Shown here: positions 58,801-64,000 of the stretch, one piece after another
Layout of the letters: each line of letters starts with the position of its first letter
Numbering within the stretch: position 1 is the first letter of the stretch
Assembly (NCBI RefSeq): GCF_932276165.1
Contig: NC_063991.1
Location: 3,029,001 to 3,093,000 of the forward strand
Direction of reading: 5' to 3'
Source of the DNA: Plutella xylostella
Taxonomy: Eukaryota > Arthropoda > Insecta > Lepidoptera > Plutellidae
DNA length: 64,000 nt
Position numbers and translations under genes: made by a program
Notes under the pieces: model-generated
What the model was told of the DNA's origin: nothing
Seen by the model: only the letters and a program-made list of their open reading frames with translations
Databases searched by the model: none

Positions 58801-59598
58801 GCGCTTATACATTAAAAATGATTTACAATATACAGTATACATAATTTTCGTCCGAAACTGCTTTTCTGTGGCCGAAATCGAATTTAACTTATTTCTGTTG
58901 CAAATTTAGCGCACAATACTCAGACCTTCACCACTCATCGAGTCACTACCGGCCACCTGCTTGCCTGTTCGTTGTCTCCAATTAAGTACTTGGTTTCCTA
59001 ACCGTATGAATATATAATACCTTTTGATTAGCTGCCTCAGGGAGGGAAGAAGGCGCGTTGCGGGACAACACGTCTTGGATCAGGCGGGAGCGACTGAAAC
59101 AGAGGACATTTTGAATTTATTACATCCAGTATGATCGATTTCAAGTTATTGTTTTCTGGACGCTTCTGTGCTTCGGACGGCATGTTAAGCCGTGAGTTCC
59201 GGTTGCGGTTTTGGCAGCAGTCGTTAAGCCTAGTCAGATGCCTTCGGGCAGCTTGTAAACATCTGAAGGGTTGCCTACTTACCCGACAACTCTCTCAGCA
59301 CAAGCTTGCTTGTGTTGGGGTCCACCAACCCGCACTAGGCCAGCGTGGTGGACTAGGCCTAAGTGCCCCAGCAGTGACGACCAACGACATGTTTTCAAGC
59401 TGCCCGAAGGCCTCTGACTAGGCTTAACGACTGGTGACCCCGACGTGATATATACTGTTAAACACTCACAGGTTGTCCCTAGACAGGTAGGCGAGCGCGG
59501 CGGCGGCGTGCTGCCAGGCCCCCGCTGCCTCCAGCTGCTGGGAGTAGCCGGTGATGCTCTCCGCCGAGGGGCAGCCGAACCACGCGCCGAGGAGGAAG
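46583..59598 (-). CDS. Nup98-96: Nup98-96 nucleoporin, C-terminal Nup96 exons (5' partial)
   Basis: Eight minus-strand exons: 59470-59598, 59021-59093, 58524-58601, 58209-58311, 57647-57768, 54868-54986, 52896-53028 and 46583-46678 (ends TGA). All joins keep frame, giving about 284 residues. Stretches such as YSQQLEAAGAWQHA, PVEWLREAQAARAKYE, EHLLAAGRYNESHRVL and WEKGGAALYHYL follow the C-terminal alpha-helical domain of Nup96, which is released by autoproteolysis from the Nup98-Nup96 precursor and sits in the Nup107-160 outer-ring scaffold of the nuclear pore. The exon end MLK joins LITELAEQ, as expected of the conserved C-terminus. Exons are strikingly GC-rich and Ala-rich against AT-rich introns. 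The remaining 5' exons lie beyond the window. The last intron (46679-52895) holds a full LINE and the next one a TRIM. Confidence 0.87.
47155..48699 (+). CDS. LINE ORF1 (gag-like, zinc knuckles)
   Basis: 514 residues. The N-terminal 120 are charged (EESKEKEDNEG). A middle domain spans about 120-250, with KIKYKGPYKAFIVF resembling the RNA-recognition-like fold of LINE ORF1 proteins. Three CCHC-type knuckles lie between residues about 255 and 310 (CSGCWKFNHSRNYC, CPKCGEKHDNC, CINCGGPHIALDKNC). The C-terminus is basic. It would bind the LINE RNA as a ribonucleoprotein. The stop overlaps the ORF2 start by 8 nt (ATGGCTAG), suggesting coupled translation of ORF2. The frame is intact. Confidence 0.88.
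   Translation: MDSFIRSKSVECDPSGSDIHEDTIVNSECVQPLSENMECGEVGEPTRYSEKRPRQESEESKEKEDNEGFTVVSRKAKKLLRSFSRRNESRSESEINSDSPNNFEVSVTSKKILPKQFGMAKLLKSENISNIIKIKYKGPYKAFIVFKNLEDAEKLLNCPKFVELDYRCQKTDQVNSTYGIVRNADLDIDEEEIMKSYTCKYDILAMKRLKRLTEDGQWVDSEVIRLRFKGPSLPSYISGYGCRFKVEPYTFPVSQCSGCWKFNHSRNYCPTKKIICPKCGEKHDNCATKEFKCINCGGPHIALDKNCPAYLKEKKIREIMSKNNCTYKIALQMLVKQKPTNDYVPEPIHLEERTLDAHTLPPGNQPNRHKSYRDALTNKHNTELTQSFSCLEETSEEVDNASVILPSRKPAGRRKFRIKRKTIERKNNTHYTEEEGEEDLHPKKSKKYVENKKSNLGIWKTLHRMKDIVLSEKPLEEKINLCIKSILEELTTLFVQTIREGDIINKIFSYLNNG
48692..51646 (+). CDS. LINE ORF2: endonuclease and reverse transcriptase, truncated RNase H
   Basis: 984 residues before a stop brought in by an inserted element. An AP-type endonuclease spans about 10-220 (WNSQSVK, CETWLDPD, GDFNAHHSNW, SPDISFCS). 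The usual SDH box after it is not visible: the frame runs from NIDWDVIIKMS straight to IQYRDC, so a short deletion may have removed the catalytic His. Reverse transcriptase spans about 400-720, with LDIEGAYNNI (A), GIAQGDPISPLLFN (B) and QYADDFVLY (C, near 640). RNase H begins with YTDGSK near 950 and is cut by the insertion at 51596. The continuation is at 51943-52677. Confidence 0.87.
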   Translation: MASNYSKMHINILQWNSQSVKPKLIDFELLLSREKVHIAVLCETWLDPDSQFNVSGYNVYRRDRGDSYGGVAVLCHKSIKAFVSPVNISNPGIEIVHVKILNCKLVKNIFSIYCTSPVRTSQSDWDSIFAMFPEKSIVAGDFNAHHSNWSCKTDPRGIQLFDSSLDNGYISLNDGRPTRIRLVNGVLQKTSPDISFCSTDIATNIDWDVIIKMSIQYRDCLNFVIKRNYKAANWPKYRNFISLALSSATEIQNVQESYDFFLDILNKSASENIPDIKLCTNPARKFVPKVYWNQDLSKVVAQRRLALKSFRQNPTPQNLDSLKLKNSEAQRLIRQAKSKSWYQFCSSIDESTSSSDLWRKMRWMKGYKQAKSFSSEQSKNELLTSLAPDFVTPLTPNFTSLNPTLDADFKIQELENSLKTKDTTPGIDKISYSMIAQLPDDAKKYLLRLYNYIFSTGYVPSQWREVMIMPIPKSTSSISKLRPIAMMSCLCKTFHLMITKRLEWFVEHNKLLSPYTTGFRRAQSCLDCLARLITHIQLGFTKNYATLACFLDIEGAYNNIIIDRALTILDRLKVGANIYLYLWEYLKERHLQIKSDEENNIVHIRWTSKGIAQGDPISPLLFNLATIDICRNIKDVFIGQYADDFVLYANNNKLQDSVQCIQQSLDTFVLLIEQLGLELSVLKSKVCIFSRGHRRECVNISVKGTTLGSADCIKYLGIWLDRSLRWGKHINEVCEKAQKYLSLLKVLAGSGWGVHPLHLRRLYIALIRSRIDYGSFLYDNAATCHISKLDKLQNQALRVIGGFIKTTPIHVMESELCLPPLTLRRQYLAYKFCLKSHSWSNNETIKLLGDLSVSHNWRQKKIPLLLSSFNETKDEIISCCNTLHMFTLNTWVANIDIKNSVKTSLDSIKNSKLLYERNLLKSNVVQELRINYNGWYAIYTDGSKTDKSSGAAFYDPNNGYFEIYNLTCLIDFKYILFDDDDIIL
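51596..51922 (+). mobile_element. Truncated retroelement inserted in LINE ORF2
   Basis: 327 bp, flanked by TAACATGT (51588-51595 and 51923-51930). Contains GGTTAACTGGTAGAGAATGC, AAGTTCGCCTTTGTACAATG and a TGCAATAAAG 3' end, a LINE 3' family common in Lepidoptera. It brings in the stop codon ending the first ORF2 piece. Confidence 0.88.
51943..52677 (+). pseudogene. LINE ORF2 continuation: RNase H and C-terminal knuckle
   Basis: 244 residues. AELIALSKAL, ILTDSKSSLQH and GNEEADHLAKRA carry the catalytic Glu/Asp residues of RNase HI. A CCHC-like C-terminal motif CEVCGKEEDLYHLLLEC follows. It is separated from the upstream part only by the inserted element and its duplication (335 bp, remainder 2 modulo 3, equal to the frame offset), so ORF2 was continuous before the insertion. 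The ATG here is internal to the ancestral ORF2. Confidence 0.85.
53309..54523 (+). mobile_element. Miniature LTR retrotransposon (TRIM) in a Nup98-96 intron
   Basis: Two 209-bp direct repeats (53309-53517 and 54315-54523) start TGTAGCGACACATG, end CTTATACCCAACA, and are flanked by AGAG (53305-53308 and 54524-54527). After the 5' LTR comes TTGGTGACCCCCGAC, a tRNA primer-binding-like site; before the 3' LTR, AACGGGGGAAGTGA, a polypurine tract. The 797-bp interior has no gag or pol frame. The LTRs differ at only a few positions, implying a fairly recent insertion. Confidence 0.92.
54637..54867 (+). mobile_element. tRNA-derived SINE abutting a Nup98-96 exon
   Basis: AGACGACCGTATGGTTAGTG, B box CGAGTTCGATTCCCAG, body GCCTAGCTTGGGGCC and tail CCACATATTATAATTATT. 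Head similar to 38119-38377. The tail touches the exon edge at 54868. No target duplication seen. Confidence 0.75.
55566..56557. mobile_element. Candidate inverted-repeat element, GCCGTGTGCCAGATCTGTCC ends
   Basis: GCCGTGTGCCAGATCTGTCC(CAA) at 55566 is inverted exactly at 56535-56557. A third partial copy GGGACAGATCTGTCA is near 56500. The interior is AT-rich without ORFs. No clear target duplication. Lies in the intron between Nup98-96 exons 57647-57768 and 54868-54986. Confidence 0.55.
56610..56735 (-). mobile_element. Truncated LINE 3' end, antisense
   Basis: TTATTCTTTATTTGTAGTGA ... GGTACAAATATGGCGGTTTT ... GACAACCTTTGGGAGGAAGG, similar to 44070-44230. Confidence 0.5.
57304..57640 (+). 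mobile_element. 5'-truncated RTE-type LINE inserted at a Nup98-96 splice donor
   Basis: Codes FKVAQRAMERAMLGVSL from its first bases to GRPPARWTDDLRR and WMIIG, then a GAT repeat tail. The 12-bp duplication ACATACCTGTGT lies at 57292-57303 and 57641-57652. The right copy spans the exon/intron junction of exon 57647-57768 (minus strand). Confidence 0.88.
59218..59433. mobile_element. MITE with about 45-bp inverted ends
   Basis: CAGTCGTTAAGCCTAGTCAG and CTGACTAGGCTTAACGACTG ends; inner arms CCTTCGGGCAGCTTG and CAAGCTGCCCGAAGG. Interior shared with 9130-9290. In the intron between Nup98-96 exons 59470-59598 and 59021-59093. Confidence 0.8.
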
Positions 59599-60005
59599 CT
59601 GGAATGGAGGAGGTGGGTGTTAGGAAATGATGAAGAAACCAGCAGCCCTATTCACAGCACAAAAGTTCGCTAGTAATGGTGTCATGACGATATAACTATT
59701 CTCGGTTTTCCGACGTATTTTTAATTTTTTTGTTACATTACATTGGGTCGACTTTTTCGTTCACTCAATGTCTAAAATATTTAAGTTGTGACAACATGTA
59801 AAAGTTGTGAAAGTGTAATGTAGCTAGCTAAATTGTTAGCTTACAATATTTATGACCCTGTTATAAGTAGTATAACAGAAGTAGGACCAACTGATACGAT
59901 AGTTAGTAGTAATACTAATGTAAATTTAAACTGCCATGCACGACAAGAGATGAGCAACTGAGAGTTGTACACCAGAACATTCAGGGGCTTTCTCGCAAAC
60001 TTCTA

Positions 60006-62027
60006 ATGCTAGAGTTATTTTTAGAACAATACGACATAGACATAATTTGTATTACTGAGCATCACCTTAAAAATGATGACATGAATTTTAATGTAAAAAA
60101 TTACAATGTTATTAGCTCATTTAATAGGAAATCGTTAGACAAAGGAGGATCATTAATATTTGTAAAGAAAAATTTTAAATGTAAGGATAGGAAAGATATT
60201 GTAAAATTATCGGTCGAAAGAATAGCTGAACTAGCTTGTGTTGAGATGGACAAGTATATAATTTTAAGCGTGTACAGGCCCCCCTCTTCTGACTATAAAG
60301 TATTTGAGAAAGTGATGGAGGATAGTCTTACCATCTTATCTAAGAGCTCAAAACAAGTGGTCGTGGTGGGAGATTTTAATATTGATTTATTAGTTGAGAC
60401 TTCTATGAAATGTTGTATAATTAATTTGTTCAAGTCATATAATTTAAGTAATGTCTTCCTGGAACCTACCAGAATTACTCCCACCTCAGCCACTTGTATT
60501 GACAATATTTACTGTAATTGTGATTTTACTAATCATTCTGTAATCAATTGTTTACCATCCGACCACAGTGTGCAAATTATTACGTTTCCTTGTACTTTTG
60601 AACGTAAGTCAGCCACTTTCAAGTTCAGACCAGTAACATCATACAGAATTGATAAGTTTAAATCTCGATTGAACAGTAAACTTGGCTACTGTAGAAGCTC
60701 TGAAAGAAATCCCAATGATGCCTTTAAGGAAATATTTCAAGGTTTGTCTCAAGAATTTGAAAACGTGTTCACTAAGAAAGAAGTAGATGTTAATTGTAAA
60801 CTAAGTCTTAATGACTGGGCAACATCGGGAATTTATAAGAGCAGACGTAAATTATATGATCTCTATGAACAGCGTACATTTACTCATGACGTTAACTTTC
60901 GAGATTATGTAAAGAAATATACAAAGATATTCAAAGCCGTTTGCCACCAAGCTAAATCAGATTATATAAATAGAAAGATTAAAAACTCTAATAACAAGAT
61001 TAAAACCGTATGGAATATCATCAATACTGAAACCGGGAAGAATAAACCACGTGATTTAAATTTTGAACTTAAAATTAATGATAAAATTGTTTCATCTAGT
61101 GAAGAAGTGGCTTCCGTCTTTGAAGATTTTTTCCGTAGTATACCGATAGCTACAACTGAGAACCTTGACTCATCTTGCGCTGAAGCTGAACGTTTGCTAA
61201 GAGGGAATGCACCGCCTTGCGATCTCGACTTTCAATTTCATGGTATAAATACACAGACCATAATTACCACTTATAAAGAATTAAATTTAAAAATGACAGA
61301 AGATTTATGGGGCATGTCCGTTAAAGTTATTAGTCATGTTATTGATATCCTAGCACCCCACCTGGCTAATCTTTTTAACAGATGCATTGAGGTCGGTGTA
61401 TTCCCCGATTTGATGAAACTTAGTAAACTAATACCGCTTTTTAAATCTGGTGAGAAAAATGATCCCAATAATTTTAGGCCTGTATCAGTTTTGCCAGTAC
61501 TGAGTAAAATATTTGAAAAAATTATGCTGCATCAAATGCTTTCGCACTTTAGTATTCACGGCCTTCTCCATAACCAACAGTTCGGTTTCACCAAAGGTCG
61601 ATCTACAACTGACGCTGGTGTCGCGTTGGTCAAACACATATTTAGTGCTTGGGAGGAACGTCTTGATGCTGTGGGTGTATTTTGCGATCTATCGAAAGCA
61701 TTTGATTGTGTGGATCATGCCACTCTACTTATGAAACTTAAATATTATGGGCTAACTGGCAAAGCTCTTACATTATTGGAATCATACTTGAGCAACAGAA
61801 CTCAACTAGTTGACATAAATGGAGTGCGTTCGGCTGGCTGTCCTGTCAGTATGGGTGTTCCCCAAGGCTCGATTTTAGGACCATTCTTGTTTCTTGTATA
61901 TGTTAACGATTTACCGTTTTTGGTAGATAAATTATGTGAGATAGTACTGTTTGCTGATGATACTTCACTTATATATAATGTAATGTTAATGTTTTTTACT
62001 TTTATTTATTACTATTCACTGAAATAA
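60006..62027 (+). CDS. LINE ORF2, endonuclease and reverse transcriptase (interrupted)
   Basis: 673 residues from the first ATG, but the same frame is open back to 59922 and includes VVHQNIQGLSRKL, the endonuclease motif with the catalytic Asn, so the ATG is not the true start. Endonuclease motifs ITEHHLKND, VYRPPSSD, VVGDFNID, CIDNIY and LPSDHS are present. Reverse transcriptase shows GFTKGRSTTDA, CDLSKAFDCVDH (A), MGVPQGSILGPFLF (B) and LFADDTSLI (C). The frame ends after motif C because of a roughly 190-bp insertion from about 61975 to 62163. Otherwise undamaged. Confidence 0.85.
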   Translation: MLELFLEQYDIDIICITEHHLKNDDMNFNVKNYNVISSFNRKSLDKGGSLIFVKKNFKCKDRKDIVKLSVERIAELACVEMDKYIILSVYRPPSSDYKVFEKVMEDSLTILSKSSKQVVVVGDFNIDLLVETSMKCCIINLFKSYNLSNVFLEPTRITPTSATCIDNIYCNCDFTNHSVINCLPSDHSVQIITFPCTFERKSATFKFRPVTSYRIDKFKSRLNSKLGYCRSSERNPNDAFKEIFQGLSQEFENVFTKKEVDVNCKLSLNDWATSGIYKSRRKLYDLYEQRTFTHDVNFRDYVKKYTKIFKAVCHQAKSDYINRKIKNSNNKIKTVWNIINTETGKNKPRDLNFELKINDKIVSSSEEVASVFEDFFRSIPIATTENLDSSCAEAERLLRGNAPPCDLDFQFHGINTQTIITTYKELNLKMTEDLWGMSVKVISHVIDILAPHLANLFNRCIEVGVFPDLMKLSKLIPLFKSGEKNDPNNFRPVSVLPVLSKIFEKIMLHQMLSHFSIHGLLHNQQFGFTKGRSTTDAGVALVKHIFSAWEERLDAVGVFCDLSKAFDCVDHATLLMKLKYYGLTGKALTLLESYLSNRTQLVDINGVRSAGCPVSMGVPQGSILGPFLFLVYVNDLPFLVDKLCEIVLFADDTSLIYNVMLMFFTFIYYYSLK

Positions 62028-62163
62028 GTAGAACTTATTAGGCATAATGGCAATATTTTGTTTCTTACATGTGGAAACTTGTAATTGGCTGTCTGTCTCA
62101 TACTTTGCTATTTTTACTGATATCTCTAGCTGTAAGTTTTCCTTTAAATAAATAAATAAATAA
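61975..62163 (+). mobile_element. Small truncated retroelement inside the LINE ORF2
   Basis: AT-rich insert ending in (AAAT)n (TTTAAATAAATAAATAAATA). Contains GGCTGTCTGTCTCATACTTT. Duplicated target is short and ambiguous (ATAT). The flanking ORF2 pieces are in the same reading frame. Confidence 0.65.
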
Positions 62164-62174
62164 ATATATTTAAG

Positions 62175-63008
62175 TTGAAGCGACAAGAAGTCAATTTTGA
62201 CAATGCAAACAGTACTCTTTCCATAGTTGCTAATTGGTTCACTGTAAATAATTTAGCTCTTAACTCCAAGAAAACAAAATGTATTAAATTCACTTTGCCT
62301 AATGTAAGACAAGTAGAGACATATTTGACATTGAATAACGATAAGCTAGAGTTAGTAAAGGAAACGGTATTCCTGGGTATTACAATTGACTCAAAGTTGC
62401 AATGGGGACCCCATATTGAGAGGATAGCCGGTAGATTGAGTTCTGCAGCTTATGCGGTTAGAACCATTAGACAGTTAACAGATGTAGATACAGCCAGGCT
62501 TGTGTATTTTAGTTATTTTCATAGTGTTATGTCTTACGTAATTCTATTGTGGGGACGAGCGGCTGACATTAATCAAATCTTTGTTCTGCAAAAACGAGCA
62601 ATTCGAGCCATATATGTATTAGGGTCTAGAATTTCATTAAGAGATACGTTTAAGGAAATAGGTATACTAACTGTTCCATGCCAATATATCTATGAAAATA
62701 TTATGTATGTTCGTAAAAACTTAAATTCATTTAGTAAAGTAGGAGCCACTCACGGTATTGAGACCAGAAACAAAAATAAGTTGCTTTTCCCCACACTCAG
62801 ACTTTCGAAAACAAACACATCATTCATGGGGAACTGTATACGTTTTTATAATAAATTATCAAATGAAGCAATAAACCTTACTGAGCAAAAATTTAAGAAT
62901 TATGTTAAAGCTACATTATGTAGTAAAGCTTACTATAGTATAAATGATTATTTAAACGACAAAAACGCGTGGTCTTGTCCACATCAGCTAAGGCTATTGA
63001 AAAAATGA
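62175..63008 (+). pseudogene. LINE ORF2 C-terminal part (reverse transcriptase thumb)
   Basis: 277 residues beginning at a TTG within the ancestral ORF2. WFTVNNLALNSKKTKCIKF (motif D), FLGITIDSKLQWGPHIE (motif E), LVYFSYFHSVMSYVILLWG and LQKRAIRAIY are the standard tail of Jockey/CR1-type reverse transcriptases. It lacks its own start and would be expressed only as part of an uninterrupted ORF2. Confidence 0.82.
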
Positions 63009-63222
63009 AATGGATATAGGTACTTAAGTAAAATTGTAGGTACTAGATATAAGTAAAAATTGTAATAGATTATAAGGAAAAAGTTGAAAAGATGCTCGAG
63101 GAGTTTCTTTCGCCATTTCTTTCCTTCTCAATGACGGGGCCTTTGTGAAATGGTGGTAGATGACTATCGACAAATAATTGTAAAATTTTACGTCGATTAA
63201 ACCATTTGAATTTGAATTTGTA

Positions 63223-64000
63223 AAAAATTTTTTAGCCTCAAAAATAAACAGTTTAGTATATTTGTAACTTGTGCAGAGATAGTCTGGTTCATATGTATAG
63301 CAATAGTATGGTTTAGAATAGCTCAACAGAATAGCAGTAACATACATAAATCAGCAAAAATCAGGCCAACTCGACTTTAATAACCAGCACTTTTATGCCT
63401 AGGGTGACTCCGACTGCAGACAAGAGCTTAGTTAATACGTCACTCTGGGAGGCTCCTTTCGGGCATCCATGCCGCTGATAAGTTTATAACTACATACCTA
63501 TAGTACAGCCCTCTAGACAAGACGTAAGTCTTGCATCGCGCTTGCTGCTATCGCGCGGCTTCGAAAGCGAGAACGGAAAACTTTTATCAGGTCTTGCGCC
63601 CCATGCTATATGCTCTGATAAGTTGTATGGGGTAAGGCCTGATGATGATGGTTATCACTATCATACCACAGTGAGTAGTCGAGTGGGTCGGGTGTGTGGG
63701 CGGCGGGCTGTAACTTGGGTCGCTCGTGGAAAGCGCGCGTATCAACTCGTAGCGCAGTTTACGCATTATATCCTTATACTAACATCTGTTGAACGCTTTC
63801 CTTTGTTTTTGTAAATAAGGCATTTCAGAGCGCTAAATATCTGTTTAACACTGTCTTATTTTTTGTGTTATGGTCATATTGGCATTTGGCAACGCTAAAT
63901 AGGTATCTTTTGAATACTATGATTACATTTTTCTGGCAGAATCCGCGCCACCACTGAAGTCTTGCGGCAAAATCAGGAACCAACCTTGGCTATCATACTA
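63223..64000. other. Gene-free end of window, probably Nup98-96 intron
   Basis: No exon with Nup96-like composition is seen on the minus strand. A plus-strand 90-codon frame at 63542 shows no recognisable domain. Confidence 0.4.

Larger units (their letters stand above)
59922..63222 (+). mobile_element. CR1/Jockey-like LINE, 5' end unclear
   Basis: One ORF2 (endonuclease, reverse transcriptase) split by a small insertion, and a 3' UTR with TTTCTTTCGCCATTTCTTTC and GACGGGGCCTTTGTGAAATG ending in a TTTGAATTTGAATTTG tail. No RNase H and no ORF1. The repeat tail and FADD-type reverse transcriptase suggest a CR1/Jockey-type element. Confidence 0.82.

Noticed and set aside
63542..63814. 90-residue plus-strand frame
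   Set aside because: No recognisable domain; composition and position fit intronic repeat sequence.

Overview
The window looks like lepidopteran (moth or butterfly) nuclear DNA. It is AT-rich, its genes are split by short GT-AG introns, and many of its dispersed repeats have a form common in Lepidoptera: a TCTG-rich Helitron/MINE-like element ending CAGCTAGT, LINE 3' ends with GGTTAACTGGTAGAGAATGC, tRNA-derived SINEs, a LINE with (TTTGAA)n tail, and RTE-type 3' ends with a GAT-repeat tail. No prokaryotic feature, rRNA, CRISPR array or intact canonical tRNA gene was seen.

Layout. (1) 1769-22822, plus strand: 3' part of a very large gene I do not recognise. At least 19 small phase-1 exons (1769-9717) encode an array of 16-residue amphipathic repeats. 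They splice into one exon of about 10.8 kb (11526-22373) encoding a mucin-like Thr/Ser/Pro/Glu/Gln domain that ends in Ser/Glu repeats, and then into a short Cys-containing terminal exon (22677-22822). The 5' end lies outside the window. (2) 22823-29953: gene-free, with a deeply nested transposon cluster. (3) 29954-32251, minus: single-exon protein with eight U1/matrin-like zinc fingers. (4) 34132-37357: two terminal-inverted-repeat elements with clear 9-bp and 8-bp target duplications. (5) 37865-38700, minus: THAP-domain exons, divergent from (6) 39159-42074, plus, a 971-residue C2H2 protein with 13 fingers. (7) 42442-44048: a four-level transposon nest. (8) 46583-59598, minus: the C-terminal exons of the nucleoporin precursor Nup98-96 (Nup96 part). 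Its introns hold an almost complete LINE, a miniature LTR element (TRIM), SINE and RTE fragments and MITEs. (9) about 59922-63222, plus: a CR1/Jockey-like LINE, lying 5' of the first Nup96 exon visible here.

How the genes relate. The mucin-like gene, the two zinc-finger genes, the THAP fragment and Nup98-96 look like unrelated neighbours rather than one pathway. The most unusual things are the exon-encoded 16-residue repeat array joined to a giant mucin exon, a GC-AG intron made largely of a 1.7-kb palindrome, and retroelement insertions sitting exactly on Nup98-96 splice donors.
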